Both the position numbers and the translations under genes were made by a program. Source: Streptomyces sp. CA-210063 (GTDB lineage: Bacteria; Actinomycetota; Actinomycetes; Streptomycetales; Streptomycetaceae). From it: a stretch of DNA of 64,000 nucleotides. A model generated the notes under the pieces. It ran no database searches, had not been told where the DNA came from, and worked only from the letters and a program-made list of their open reading frames with translations. Below are positions 1 to 8,894 of this stretch, one piece after another (position 1 is the stretch's first letter; every line of letters starts with the position of its first letter). The DNA lies in contig NZ_CP102512.1 in NCBI RefSeq assembly GCF_024612015.1, positions 3,038,001 through 3,102,000 on the forward strand. Direction: 5' to 3'.

Positions 1-101
1 CCGAGCGAACGGCCCTCGATCTTCTTGGCCTCGACCCCTGCCAGCACGGCTTCGGGCTGCGCCTCTGCCTGTGATCCGGTCGTCTCTATGGGTGCGGTCA
101 T
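1..101 (-). CDS. ABC transporter permease, N-terminal fragment (cut by window edge)
   Basis: Only the first 33 codons are inside the window. The reading begins at an ATG at 101-99, preceded by a GAGGGAC ribosome-binding site, and runs off the left edge. The visible residues form a polar, disordered head ending in KKIEGRSL. That ending is typical of Streptomyces OppC/DppC-type peptide ABC permeases, where it lies just before 'GQIAWxRFKRDK' and the first membrane helix. No membrane segment is visible yet, so the family call rests on this short motif and is tentative. The gene would read away from the rest of the window. Confidence 0.5.
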   Translation of the reverse strand, partial: MTAPIETTGSQAEAQPEAVLAGVEAKKIEGRSL

Positions 102-551
102 CGTCCCTCGTGCTTGCCCGTGCCGGTGGTTGCCGACTGTGCCTGGCGGCCGCCCGGGTCTGCGGTACGGTCCGTCACCAGTGCTGCTCTCTTGCTCTGT
201 TGCTACTGCTTGGTATCCACGGCCCGTGCCAACGCCGGTGTCGGAACGAGCCGTTCGGGAGGGGAGGAGGTACGGCACCGAACTTCACCGTATGAACAGC
301 GTGTTCGCCCGATCCCCCCATCGCTCTGGGGGAGTCTTCAACGGTCGCGCGATCAGGCACCAGACCCGACGGCGAATGTATGCGCAACCGTGATGTGGCC
401 AGCGAGGTTCCGTTATCCGGACGTGACGCTCTGTTGAGCGGTGGCAACGGCCGCCGCATACGACTCAGGCCCCGGACGGACCGGGGCCTGGACTTCTGCC
501 GTGCCGCGCGGCCGGCGAGGTCTTCCGGCGACTTGCGGGGAGTACGGCGGC
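102..551. other. Intergenic region, no convincing gene
   Basis: Open frames here lack good codon usage, recognisable domains and ribosome-binding sites. The stretch presumably holds the promoter of the left-edge permease gene. It also holds the terminator hairpin of the downstream sseB-like gene. I see no other structure. Confidence 0.5.
466..490 (-). terminator. Intrinsic terminator hairpin after sseB-like gene 1
   Basis: A perfect 10-bp stem (CAGGCCCCGG / CCGGGGCCTG) surrounds a 5-base loop. It lies about 60 bases past the stop of the minus-strand sseB-like gene. There is no U-tract, as is usual for high-GC actinobacterial terminators. Confidence 0.6.
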
Positions 552-1340
552 TCAGTAGCCGCCCGGATACCCGTACCCGCCCGCCGCCGGGGCCTGGGCC
601 GGGGCCGCGTGGGCCTCGCGGTCGTAGAAGGGGCGGGCGGCGGCGCGGAGCCACATGGCGACGGGGTCGTACTCGTCGGACATGGCGACGGTGGAGACGG
701 GCAGGCCGTCCGGGACCGCGCCGATGGACTGCTGCATCATCGCGCGCACCGAGTCGACGGCGGGTGGCGAGGTGTCGTACACGTCGAGGCCGATGGCCAG
801 GTACGGCGCGCCGAGGGCGGGCTGCACCCAGGCGCGGCGCAGCGAGCGCACGGCCGTGGTGCGGTGGGCGTTCTGTGTCAGCAGGGCGTAGAACTGCGGG
901 ATCTCGATGGCCGGCTCGGACAGCCGGAGCGGGCCGGCGGGCTGCCGCTCCAGGCCCGTGGCGATCCGGCGCAGATCGAGCCAGGGGATGCCGACGCCGC
1001 CGCCCGGCGCGTGCGGGTTGAGCCACAGGCCGTAGTGGTCGGAGTAGAGGGTGCGGGCCACGTCGAGGCCGTCGACCACCTCGTAACTGCGGTTCCAGCC
1101 GCTGGCGGAGAGCTCCTGGGCGGAGGTCACACACGGGGCGTAGTTGAACCCGTCGACCTCCATGTTCCCGTACTGGGCGTCCGGGGAGCCTGCCTGGCCG
1201 TGCCAGAGCAGCATCCAGATCTGGCCGGAGGACGGGTTGGCGAGGGCACGCAGCAGCGCCTCGTAGGCGTCGTAGCGCCCGGGCGTCACCTGGCGCAGCA
1301 TGTGCTCGACCTGGCCGGTGGCGATGCCGCTCGCGCTCAC
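552..1340 (-). CDS. SseB family protein (enhanced serine sensitivity), copy 1
   Basis: A 262-residue protein with a GTG start. It resembles the SseB family: an N-terminal SseB fold with a WMLLWHG strand and a C-terminal SseB_C-like part with LAIGLDVYD and a closing PVAMWLRAAARPFYDRE motif. The tail after that motif is Ala/Pro/Gly-rich and probably disordered. E. coli sseB is linked by name and phenotype to serine sensitivity, but its biochemical role is unclear. Here two sseB-like genes sit close to the glycine/serine genes gcvT-gcvH-glyA-sdaA, so a link to serine handling is plausible but inferred. It shares its C-terminal PFY ending with the next gene, which suggests an old tandem duplication. 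Confidence 0.75.
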   Translation of the reverse strand: MSASGIATGQVEHMLRQVTPGRYDAYEALLRALANPSSGQIWMLLWHGQAGSPDAQYGNMEVDGFNYAPCVTSAQELSASGWNRSYEVVDGLDVARTLYSDHYGLWLNPHAPGGGVGIPWLDLRRIATGLERQPAGPLRLSEPAIEIPQFYALLTQNAHRTTAVRSLRRAWVQPALGAPYLAIGLDVYDTSPPAVDSVRAMMQQSIGAVPDGLPVSTVAMSDEYDPVAMWLRAAARPFYDREAHAAPAQAPAAGGYGYPGGY

Positions 1341-1440
1341 GTTGGCCGCCCTTCCCTGTTGGACCCTGGTTATAGAAACAGCTTAGGTGGTGTGCGGGTT
1401 GAGCCGGTCAGGGCTCGGGGGTTGTCGTGCGTTGCGGGGT

Positions 1441-1481
1441 GCGGCGCCATCGTGGCTGATCGCGCAGTTCCCCGCGCCCCT
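1441..1481 (-). repeat. Dispersed 41-bp repeat, copy A
   Basis: On the minus strand these 41 bases match 33915-33955 with only two mismatches. The core is GGGGCGCGGGGAACTGCGCG followed by a CAGCCACGA segment. This copy lies between the two sseB-like genes. It resembles the small GC-rich intergenic repeats common in Streptomyces genomes. Confidence 0.8.
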
Positions 1482-1493
1482 GAAAGAAGCTGG

Positions 1494-2270
1494 TCAGTAG
1501 CCCTGTTGATAAAAAGGGCGGACCTTTTCGCGGAGCCAGTCGGCCACCGGGTCCTGGGCGACGTCCAGGAAGACCATGTTGACCGGCCAGGGGACGGGGG
1601 TCTTGGTCAGGGCCCGGCCGAGGGCGGCGAGGGGGAGGGTGCGGTCGGCTTCCCAGGAGCCCAGTTCGACGCCGATGAACATCACGGGGTCGGCGGTCTC
1701 GACGGCGGCGAGGCAGCGGCGGGCGGAGAGGACCACTCCGGTTTCGGCGAACTCGGCGGAGGCCGCGGCGAGGAAGTCCACCGGGTCGTCCTGCCAGTCC
1801 GGCTCGTACAGCCGGACCCGGGCGCCGTTCGCCGATCCGTCCAGCGGGGTCCGTCCGGCCCGGCACAGCTCGGCCACGGCGGGTGGCGGCAGCGGGATGC
1901 CCACGACACCGTCCGGGTTCAGGGCGAGGCCGATCTGCGGGGGCAGGCCGCGAGCGAACTCGACGGCCGGCGCGATCGTGTACGACATGTGGTTGCCGAC
2001 GACCTGGCGGAACTGCTCCTCGGAGCTGAAGACCGGCACGTACGCCTGGCCGTCGAACTCCATCGTGGGCAGATCCAGCTGACCGCTCTGCGGACCGCCG
2101 CCCTCCGGCAGCGGCACCCATACGAAGCTGCGGGCCAGCACCTCCACGATCCGCGCCCCCGCCTGGGGCACCCCGAGGGACGCGGACAGCACCTCCTCCA
2201 GCTCATTGCCGGGCCACCCGCCGTGCCCATGGGGGTGCGCCTGTGCCGGAAAGTCCGCCGGGAAGTCCAT
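1494..2270 (-). CDS. SseB family protein, copy 2
   Basis: A 258-residue protein. The ATG at 2270 was chosen over an upstream in-frame start because the residues from MDFPADFPAQ onward look coding and the earlier ones do not. The N-terminal part holds LEEVLSASLGVPQAG and SFVWVPLPEG, as in SseB N-terminal domains. The C-terminal part has VMFIGVELGS and ends PVADWLREKVRPFYQQGY, parallel to the ending of copy 1. The pair probably forms one transcription unit, with copy 2 upstream. Function is inferred from the family name only. Confidence 0.72.
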   Translation of the reverse strand: MDFPADFPAQAHPHGHGGWPGNELEEVLSASLGVPQAGARIVEVLARSFVWVPLPEGGGPQSGQLDLPTMEFDGQAYVPVFSSEEQFRQVVGNHMSYTIAPAVEFARGLPPQIGLALNPDGVVGIPLPPPAVAELCRAGRTPLDGSANGARVRLYEPDWQDDPVDFLAAASAEFAETGVVLSARRCLAAVETADPVMFIGVELGSWEADRTLPLAALGRALTKTPVPWPVNMVFLDVAQDPVADWLREKVRPFYQQGY

Positions 2271-2346
2271 CTGCTGCCTACCGCTTTGCTCCGTGATGCT
2301 GTTGTAGCTGCACCTTAATTGCTCCGGGCCAGGGGCGCGCCCCTTC

Positions 2347-2400
2347 AGGAGCGCGGGGCTGTATGAATATGCGGCTCCGCCGCGTGGGCGCGAGCAACCC
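2347..2400 (+). repeat. Possible second type of dispersed GC-rich intergenic repeat
   Basis: The segment starts AGGAGCGCGGGG and continues with an alternating GGCTCCGCCGCG stretch. It lies upstream of sseB-like copy 2. Its beginning resembles the 41-bp repeat but then diverges. From memory, similar sequences recur between Streptomyces genes. There is no second copy of this exact type in the window, so the call is weak. Confidence 0.3.
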
Positions 2401-2451
2401 GACACGGCCCGCAGCCCGCAACGCGCAGCGCCCCCGAGCCCTCCCGGAATC

Positions 2452-3120
2452 TCACCCCACGAAGTCGATCCGCTTCAAGACATCCGCCGCGGCCCGGTCG
2501 ATGAGCACCGCCGCCCCGCACCCCTGCGGAAGCCTCCCCGTCTCCACCGCCCGCAGCAGCCGAGCCATGGCACTGCGATGCCGGGCGAAGGCGTACCGGG
2601 ACACTCCGCGCCCCCGCTCCCGCTGCCCGTCCCTGGCCTCACCAGGGGTGACGTCGAGCAGCAGCAGATGCAGCGTGCCGCCCCGCCGGCGCGCCTCCCG
2701 CGCCAGCCATCCCCGGACCCACGCCTGCGTCCCGCAGTCGTGCACGACGATGCCCTCGCCGGTGCGCAGCGCCCGCCGCAGCCCCGCGTAGTGGGCGATG
2801 CGCACGAACGGCCGGTAGACCGCGTACGGCAGATGGCGGGCGAAGCGCGCGTCGAAGCGGTCGCGGGTGTCCTGGGAGTCGATGCGGACGCCGGGCACCG
2901 CCCGCCGCATCAGCGTCGATTTTCCGCTGCCCGGGAGCCCGGTGACCACCACCAGGTCGGCCGGTCCGAAGGACAGCCCGTGGGGACTCCGTCCGGCACG
3001 CTGCCTGAGGTCGCGGACTACCGCCCTCGGGAACGGGCCGCACGCCTCCCCGGCCGGTGCGACGGGCTGCTTGGGCACCGCGATGCCCGAGGTCGTCGCG
3101 TACGCCGTGGTCCTGTTCAC
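2452..3120 (-). CDS. P-loop kinase / AAA family ATPase
   Basis: A 222-residue protein with a textbook Walker A motif, GLPGSGKST, at about residues 61-69, followed by RRAVPGVRIDSQDTRDRF. This arrangement is seen in small zeta-toxin-like or gluconate-kinase-like P-loop kinases. A second basic region (RERGRGVSRYAFARHRSAM) could form the lid. The substrate is not evident. The gene is divergent from the gcv operon, with the riboswitch leader between them. Confidence 0.7.
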   Translation of the reverse strand: MNRTTAYATTSGIAVPKQPVAPAGEACGPFPRAVVRDLRQRAGRSPHGLSFGPADLVVVTGLPGSGKSTLMRRAVPGVRIDSQDTRDRFDARFARHLPYAVYRPFVRIAHYAGLRRALRTGEGIVVHDCGTQAWVRGWLAREARRRGGTLHLLLLDVTPGEARDGQRERGRGVSRYAFARHRSAMARLLRAVETGRLPQGCGAAVLIDRAAADVLKRIDFVG

Positions 3121-3344
3121 GTGATCGTCCTCCCCAGGGGGTATGGAGGTCCCATCCCCACAGACCGTAAAGAAAAGGTAATGCCCGATCCCTCCTGGTT
3201 CAGTCCTCGTCCTGCCACAAGAGTGCTACGGACCGCTGTGTCCGTCTGTGTTTCCTTGTCCCCCACGTGTGAAAGGTCCCCCTGCCGCGCCCGGTCGATG
3301 CGTGCGATGATGTGCGCGCCAACTGCATACCGGCCGCTTGAATC

Positions 3345-3560
3345 CGCGCGGGAGAGCTCCCAGCAGTCTCGCTGGGGCGCCGAAGGAGCAAGTCCCTCCC
3401 TTGAATCTCTCAGGCCCACATACCGCGCGGGCGAGGCACATCTGAAAAGCGGGCCGTACCTCTTCCGCGGAGGGCGGCTCCACCCACGGTGCAAACCACG
3501 ACCACCAGTACGTACGGTCGTGGTGAACCTCTCAGGTTCCGATGACAGATGGGGAGGAAC
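3345..3560 (+). ncRNA. Tandem glycine riboswitch upstream of gcvT
   Basis: Two consecutive aptamer-like segments lie in the leader of gcvT. The first (about 3345-3430) has GGGAGAG, the hallmark CGCCGAAGGAGCAAG and the CTCTCAGGC element, closed by a GC stem. The second (about 3431-3560) has GGTGCAAACC, a long hairpin (ACCACGACCACC pairing with GGTCGTGGT), CTCTCAGGTTCC and GACAGATGGGGAGG. Glycine riboswitches of this tandem layout commonly switch on glycine cleavage genes when glycine is abundant. The leader ends about 34 bases before the gcvT start, so control of translation or of early termination are both possible. Confidence 0.92.
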
Positions 3561-3593
3561 GACCTCGCCCGTCATGCCCTGGGAGCAGAACCG

Positions 3594-4721
3594 ATGAGCA
3601 CTAGCCCGACCGCCGGACCGCGCCGAACCGCGCTCGATGCCCTGCATCGCTCGCTCGGTGCGACGATGACCGATTTCGCAGGCTGGGACATGCCCCTGCG
3701 CTACGGCTCCGAACGCGACGAGCACAACGCCGTACGCACCGGGGCCGGCCTCTTCGACCTCTCCCACATGGGGGAGATCACCGTCGGGGGCCCGCAGGCG
3801 GCCGCGCTGCTGGATTACGCGCTGGTCGGCGACATCGGCGGTGTGAAGACGGGCCGCGCCCGCTACACCATGATCTGCCGCGAGGACGGCGGCATCCTCG
3901 ACGACCTGATCGTCTACCGGCTGGCGGAGACCTCGTACCTGGTCGTCGCGAACGCCTCCAACGCCCAGGTGGTGCTGGACGCGCTCGTCGAGCGTTCCGC
4001 CGGGTTCGACGCCGAGGTGCGGGACGACCGGGACGCGTACGCGCTGATCGCCGTGCAGGGCCCCGAGTCGCCGGGGATCGTCGAAGCGCTGACCGACGCC
4101 GATCTCGACGGTCTGAGGTACTACGCGGGGCTGCCCGGCACGGTCGCCGGGGTCCCCGCGCTGATCGCGCGCACCGGGTACACCGGCGAGGACGGCTTCG
4201 AGCTGTTCGTGAAGCCGGAGCACGCCGTCGACCTGTGGCAGGCGCTGACGAAGGCGGGCGAGGGCGTCGGTCTGGTGCCCTGTGGGCTGTCCTGCCGGGA
4301 CACGCTGCGCCTGGAGGCGGGGATGCCGCTGTACGGGCACGAGCTGTCCACCGCGCTGACGCCCTTCGACGCCGGGCTCGGGCGGGTCGTGAAGTTCGAG
4401 AAGGAGGGCGACTTCGTCGGGCGTACGGCGCTGGCGGCGGCCGCCGAGCGCGCCGCGTCGGCTCCTCCGCGCGTCCTCGTCGGGCTGGTCGCCGAGGGCC
4501 GCCGGGTGCCGCGCGCCGGGTACCCGGTCGTCGCGGACGGCAAGGTGATCGGCGAGGTCACCTCCGGCGCGCCCTCCCCCACCCTGGGCAGGCCGATCGC
4601 CATGGCGTACGTCGACGCCGCGCACGCGGCGCCGGGCACCGCCGGTGTGGGCGTGGACATCCGGGGCAGCCACGAGCCGTACGAGGTCGTGGCGCTGCCG
4701 TTCTACAAGCGGCGGAAGTGA
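3594..4721 (+). CDS. gcvT: Glycine cleavage system T protein (aminomethyltransferase)
   Basis: A 375-residue protein, normal length for GcvT. It transfers the methylene group from the aminomethylated H protein to tetrahydrofolate and releases ammonia. Family motifs are present: FDLSHMGEI near residue 59, [10 protein letters not shown] in the folate-binding domain, and a C-terminal barrel ending FYKRRK. The ATG at 3594, preceded by GGGAGCAG, was preferred to an in-frame start at 3549, which would lie inside the riboswitch. It is the first gene after the glycine riboswitch and precedes gcvH and glyA. The P protein gene (gcvP) is not in the window. Confidence 0.97.
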   Translation: MSTSPTAGPRRTALDALHRSLGATMTDFAGWDMPLRYGSERDEHNAVRTGAGLFDLSHMGEITVGGPQAAALLDYALVGDIGGVKTGRARYTMICREDGGILDDLIVYRLAETSYLVVANASNAQVVLDALVERSAGFDAEVRDDRDAYALIAVQGPESPGIVEALTDADLDGLRYYAGLPGTVAGVPALIARTGYTGEDGFELFVKPEHAVDLWQALTKAGEGVGLVPCGLSCRDTLRLEAGMPLYGHELSTALTPFDAGLGRVVKFEKEGDFVGRTALAAAAERAASAPPRVLVGLVAEGRRVPRAGYPVVADGKVIGEVTSGAPSPTLGRPIAMAYVDAAHAAPGTAGVGVDIRGSHEPYEVVALPFYKRRK

Positions 4722-4860
4722 CACCTTCATAGGTGTTTGCCCGCATAGGCGTTCGATGTCGTTCGACAGAGGTGACGCTGGGCACATACGTGCTGCTCAA
4801 CAGCGGTTTCAGCAGTCCCCCATTCATCCTCACTCCCCCGCGTACAGGAGAATTCAGGCC

Positions 4861-5238
4861 ATGAGCAACCCCCAGCAGCTGCGCTACAGCAAGGAGCACG
4901 AGTGGCTGTCGGTCGCCGAGGACGGCGTCTCGACGGTCGGCATCACGGAGTTCGCGGCGAACGCGCTCGGCGATGTCGTCTACGCCCAGCTCCCCGAGGT
5001 GGGCTCCACGGTGACCGCGGGTGAGACCTGCGGCGAGCTGGAGTCCACGAAGTCGGTCAGCGACCTGTACTCGCCGGTCTCCGGTGAGGTCACCGAGATC
5101 AACGAGGACGTCGTCAACGACCCGTCGCTGGTGAACACCGCCCCGTTCGAGGGTGGCTGGCTGTTCAAGGTACGTGTCGCGGAGGAGCCGGACGATCTGC
5201 TCTCCGCCGACGAGTACGTCGCCCACACCGCCGGCTGA
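4861..5238 (+). CDS. gcvH: Glycine cleavage system H protein (lipoyl carrier)
   Basis: A 125-residue protein of typical GcvH length, starting at an ATG after AGGAGAATTCAGGCC. It carries the lipoyl arm that shuttles the aminomethyl group among the P, T and L proteins. The lipoylation site is Lys64 in [19 protein letters not shown] and the acidic C-terminus also match the family. It lies 139 bases after gcvT and 18 bases before glyA. Confidence 0.97.
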   Translation: MSNPQQLRYSKEHEWLSVAEDGVSTVGITEFAANALGDVVYAQLPEVGSTVTAGETCGELESTKSVSDLYSPVSGEVTEINEDVVNDPSLVNTAPFEGGWLFKVRVAEEPDDLLSADEYVAHTAG

Positions 5239-5256
5239 GAACACGAGGTCGTACGC

Positions 5257-6522
5257 ATGTCGCTTCTGAACACGCCCCTGCACGAGCTGGACCCGGATGT
5301 CGCCGCCGCCGTCGACGCCGAGCTGGACCGCCAGCAGTCGACCCTGGAGATGATCGCCTCGGAGAACTTCGCTCCGCTCGCGGTCATGGAGGCCCAGGGC
5401 TCGGTGCTGACCAACAAGTACGCCGAGGGCTACCCCGGCCGCCGCTACTACGGCGGCTGCGAACACGTCGACGTCGCCGAGCAGATCGCCATCGACCGGC
5501 TGAAGGACCTGTTCGGCGCCGAATACGCCAACGTCCAGCCCCACTCCGGCGCCTCCGCCAACCAGGCCGCCCTCTTCGCCCTCGCCCAGCCCGGCGACAC
5601 CATCCTCGGCCTGGACCTCGCCCACGGCGGCCACCTCACCCACGGCATGCGCCTGAACTTCTCCGGCAAGCAGTTCAACGTCATCGCCTACCACGTCGAC
5701 ACCGCCACCGGACTCGTCGACATGGCCGAACTGGAGAAGCTCGCCAAGGAGCACCGGCCCAAGGTGATCATCGCGGGCTGGTCGGCGTACCCCCGCCAGC
5801 TGGACTTCGCCGAGTTCCGCCGGATCGCCGACGAGGTCGGGGCCTACCTGTGGGTCGACATGGCGCACTTCGCGGGCCTGGTCGCCGCAGGGATCCACCC
5901 CAATCCCGTCGAGCACGCCGACGTCGTCACCTCCACCACCCACAAGACGCTCGGCGGACCGCGCGGCGGCATCATCCTCGCCAAGAAGGACTTCGCGAAG
6001 AAGCTCAACTCGTCGGTGTTCCCCGGCTTCCAGGGCGGCCCCCTGGAGCATGTGATCGCCGCCAAGGCCGTGTCCTTCAAGGTGGCGGCCTCCGAGGAGT
6101 TCAAGGAGCGTCAGCGCCGTACGGTCGAGGGCGCGAAGATCCTCGCCGAACGCCTGATGGCCGACGACGCCCGCGAAGCCGGCGTCAACGTCCTGTCCGG
6201 CGGCACCGACGTCCACCTCATCCTCGTCGACCTGCGCGAGTCCGAACTGGACGGGCAGCAGGCGGAGGACCGCCTCCACCAGGTCGGCATCACCGTCAAC
6301 CGCAACGCCGTCCCCAACGACCCGCGCCCCCCGATGGTGACGTCCGGTCTGCGGATCGGTACCCCCGCCCTCGCCACCCGCGGCTTCACCGCCGAGGACT
6401 TCACCGAGGTCGCGGACGTCATCGCCGAGGCGCTCAAGCCGTCCTACGACGCGGAAGCGCTGAAGACCCGGGTGAAGGCCCTGGCGGACAAGCACCCGCT
6501 GTACCCGGGGCTGGGGAAGTAA
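5257..6522 (+). CDS. glyA: Serine hydroxymethyltransferase
   Basis: A 421-residue, full-length PLP enzyme that interconverts serine plus tetrahydrofolate with glycine plus methylene-tetrahydrofolate. Conserved blocks include [29 protein letters not shown], the PLP lysine K230 in [14 protein letters not shown], and [14 protein letters not shown]. The gene follows gcvH closely. Together they convert glycine to serine and one-carbon units. Confidence 0.98.
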   Translation: MSLLNTPLHELDPDVAAAVDAELDRQQSTLEMIASENFAPLAVMEAQGSVLTNKYAEGYPGRRYYGGCEHVDVAEQIAIDRLKDLFGAEYANVQPHSGASANQAALFALAQPGDTILGLDLAHGGHLTHGMRLNFSGKQFNVIAYHVDTATGLVDMAELEKLAKEHRPKVIIAGWSAYPRQLDFAEFRRIADEVGAYLWVDMAHFAGLVAAGIHPNPVEHADVVTSTTHKTLGGPRGGIILAKKDFAKKLNSSVFPGFQGGPLEHVIAAKAVSFKVAASEEFKERQRRTVEGAKILAERLMADDAREAGVNVLSGGTDVHLILVDLRESELDGQQAEDRLHQVGITVNRNAVPNDPRPPMVTSGLRIGTPALATRGFTAEDFTEVADVIAEALKPSYDAEALKTRVKALADKHPLYPGLGK

Positions 6523-6556
6523 CCCCGACTTCATCGGTACGTAGTCCCGCTTTTCC

Positions 6557-6594
6557 GGGGCACCGCGCACACTGGGCAGTGAGCGCGGTGCCCC
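6557..6594 (+). terminator. Strong hairpin between glyA and sdaA
   Basis: A perfect 12-bp stem (GGGGCACCGCGC / GCGCGGTGCCCC) with a 14-base loop lies 35 bases after the glyA stop and 39 bases before sdaA. It may end the gcvT-gcvH-glyA transcript or dampen read-through into sdaA. Confidence 0.7.
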
Positions 6595-6632
6595 AACCCC
6601 CCGCACAACCTCCCCCGTTCTGAGGAGTCACC

Positions 6633-8000
6633 GTGGCCGTCTCGGTCTTCGACCTGTTCTCGATCGGCATCGGCCCGTCCAGCTCCCACACCGTCGGTCC
6701 GATGCGCGCCGCCCGGATGTTCGCCCGCCGGCTGCGGAACGAGGAACTGCTCACGGGCGTGGCCTCGGTGCGCGTCGAGCTGTACGGCTCCCTGGGCGCG
6801 ACCGGCCACGGACACGGCACCCCCAAGGCCGTACTCCTGGGTCTGGAGGGCGCCTCACCGCGCACGGTGGACGTCGGGTCGGCCGACGACCGGGTGGAGT
6901 CGATCAGGGAGTCGGGCCGTATCCGTCTCCTCGACGACCACGAGATCCCCTTCGACTTCGACCGGGACCTGGTCCTGCACCGCCGCGAGACGCTGCCGTA
7001 CCACGCCAACGGCATGACGGTCTGGGCGTACGACGCCGAGGGCGCGGAGCTGTTGTCGAAGACGTACTACTCGGTCGGCGGCGGCTTCGTCGTCGACGAG
7101 GACGCGGTCGGCGCGGACCGCATCAAACTCGACGACACGGCCCTCAAGTACCCCTTCCGCACGGGCGACGAGCTGCTGCGCCTGACGAAGGAGACGGGCC
7201 TGTCGATCTCCGCGCTGATGCTGGAGAACGAACTGTCCTGGCGCACGGAGGACGAGATCCGCTCCGGGCTCCTCGACATCTGGCGTGTCATGCAGGCGTG
7301 CGTCTCACGCGGCATGTCCCGCGAGGGCATCCTGCCGGGCGGCCTGCGCGTACGCCGCCGCGCGGCCATGTCGGCCCGTCAACTCCGGGCGGAGGGCGAC
7401 CCGTTGGCCCGCTCCATGGAGTGGATCACGCTCTACGCGATGGCCGTGAACGAGGAGAACGCCGCCGGCGGCCGGGTCGTCACGGCCCCGACGAACGGCG
7501 CGGCCGGCATCATCCCCGCCGTCCTGCACTACTACATCAACTTCGTCCCCGGCGCGGACGAGGACGGCGTCGTCCGCTTCCTCCTCGCCGCCGGCGCCAT
7601 CGGCATGCTCTTCAAGGAGAACGCCTCCATCTCCGGCGCCGAGGTCGGCTGCCAGGGCGAGGTCGGCTCCGCCTGCTCCATGGCTGCCGGCGCACTCGCC
7701 GAGGTCCTCGGCGGCAGCCCCGAACAGGTCGAGAACGCCGCCGAGATCGGCATGGAACACAACCTCGGCCTCACCTGCGACCCCGTCGGCGGCCTCGTCC
7801 AGATCCCCTGCATCGAACGCAACGGCATGGCCGCCGTCAAGGCCGTCACCGCCGCCCGCATGGCCATGCGCGGCGACGGCACCCACAAGGTGTCCCTCGA
7901 CAAGGTCATCAAGACCATGAAGGACACCGGCGCCGACATGAGCGTGAAGTACAAGGAGACCGCCCGGGGCGGGCTCGCGGTGAACATCATCGAGTGCTGA
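6633..8000 (+). CDS. sdaA: L-serine ammonia-lyase (serine dehydratase, iron-sulfur type)
   Basis: A 455-residue protein, starting GTG after a TGAGGAGTCACC site. It deaminates L-serine to pyruvate. It is the single-chain form, with an N-terminal beta domain ([18 protein letters not shown]) and a C-terminal alpha domain. The Fe-S ligand cysteines are in [18 protein letters not shown] and VQIPC. With glyA and gcvTH it forms a glycine-to-serine-to-pyruvate route, so the riboswitch may help dispose of excess glycine. A terminator-like hairpin separates it from glyA. Confidence 0.96.
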   Translation: MAVSVFDLFSIGIGPSSSHTVGPMRAARMFARRLRNEELLTGVASVRVELYGSLGATGHGHGTPKAVLLGLEGASPRTVDVGSADDRVESIRESGRIRLLDDHEIPFDFDRDLVLHRRETLPYHANGMTVWAYDAEGAELLSKTYYSVGGGFVVDEDAVGADRIKLDDTALKYPFRTGDELLRLTKETGLSISALMLENELSWRTEDEIRSGLLDIWRVMQACVSRGMSREGILPGGLRVRRRAAMSARQLRAEGDPLARSMEWITLYAMAVNEENAAGGRVVTAPTNGAAGIIPAVLHYYINFVPGADEDGVVRFLLAAGAIGMLFKENASISGAEVGCQGEVGSACSMAAGALAEVLGGSPEQVENAAEIGMEHNLGLTCDPVGGLVQIPCIERNGMAAVKAVTAARMAMRGDGTHKVSLDKVIKTMKDTGADMSVKYKETARGGLAVNIIEC

Positions 8001-8143
8001 GGGAACAGGCCGGTGGGCGCCGTCGTCCGCGACTCCTGGCAGGAGCTGACCGCCGCCGGCACCGGCACGGAGCGCGTGGCGGAACTGCTGGGCGTGGCGA
8101 TACCGGAGACCGGTCCTGGTCGGCTCGATGAATGCAGGTGGAT

Positions 8144-8596
8144 TCAGGAAGACTGCTCGCCGACGCGATGGGCGCCGGGCCGTGTGTCGCTTTCGCGGGT
8201 GGTCGAGCCTGTCAAGGACAGGGCGCCCGGGCCGGTGAATACCAGGAGCAGGAAGGCCCAGCAGAAGAGGACCGGGGCGAGGCCGCCGTTCTGGAGCGGA
8301 AAGAGGCCGTCCTTCTGGTGTTCCGTGAAATAGGCGAACGCCATGATGCCCGAGCTGATGAATGCCGTGCCTCGGGTCGCGACGCCGAGGAGCAGGAGAA
8401 TGCCGCAGACCAGTTCGATCACTCCGGCGTACCAGAACGGCCAGTCGCCCACCGGGCTCGCCTTTCGGTCCAGCACACCGAAGACCGTGGCGGCGCCCTC
8501 GCTGGCGAAGAGCAGGCCCAGGACGATACGGAACAGGCCCAGGACGAGGGGTTGTCGTGTCGTGAGCCAGTCGTTCAGGCGCGGGCTGCCGCTCAT
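8144..8596 (-). CDS. DoxX family integral membrane protein
   Basis: A 150-residue protein with about four predicted membrane helices. Recognisable segments are LGLFRIVLGLLFASEG, YAGVIELVCGILLLLGV and FTEHQKDGLFPLQNGG, a usual DoxX pattern. The ATG at 8596 was chosen because GGAGTA lies just upstream; an in-frame start 75 bases earlier reads through a short repeat. DoxX proteins are linked to redox or respiratory functions, but the role here is unknown. The C-terminal 25 residues are hydrophilic. Confidence 0.85.
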   Translation of the reverse strand: MSGSPRLNDWLTTRQPLVLGLFRIVLGLLFASEGAATVFGVLDRKASPVGDWPFWYAGVIELVCGILLLLGVATRGTAFISSGIMAFAYFTEHQKDGLFPLQNGGLAPVLFCWAFLLLVFTGPGALSLTGSTTRESDTRPGAHRVGEQSS

Positions 8597-8894
8597 GGGT
8601 ACTCCTCGGATGGGTCGCATGGGTGGGATGGGTCGACTGTGTCGGATGGGTCGGATGGGTCGGCTCGGCACGGGCGTGGGTATGGGCGATGCGGGCCGTA
8701 CGGGCCCGTACGCGTGGGTGCTCCCGGTTTTCTACGCACGTGCGCGGCTTCGGGTTCAAGGAACCCGCCTGCGAATTCGGGTCGGACTGTGCGGTCATGG
8801 AGTGCGTCGGCCGCCTCCGGCGCGCGGGTGTGAGGACATGGCCCGGGCACCAACGGCCTCGGCGCCCCCTCCCCTCACCCTCGCCCGGTGGCTG
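8597..8894. repeat. Intergenic stretch with degenerate TGGGT-type short repeats
   Basis: Between the doxX-like gene and the LAL regulator, positions 8609-8670 carry about six imperfect copies of ATGGGTCGG/ATGGGT. This is the minus-strand leader of the doxX-like gene. The remaining bases to 8894 show no gene or clear hairpin. Confidence 0.5.

Noticed and set aside
3117..4787. Long minus-strand frame opposite gcvT
   Set aside because: A shadow of a high-GC gene; it also crosses the riboswitch. gcvT is unambiguous on the plus strand.
8013..8143. Plus-strand frame after sdaA with a GTG start (starting VGAVVRDSWQELTAAG)
   Set aside because: The opening looks weakly coding, but the continuation runs opposite the DoxX gene and no family is recognised. 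It may be a gene scrap, but support is too weak.
7305..8798. Long minus-strand frame over sdaA and the DoxX region
   Set aside because: Antisense shadow; the residues show no domain, while sdaA and the DoxX gene explain the DNA.
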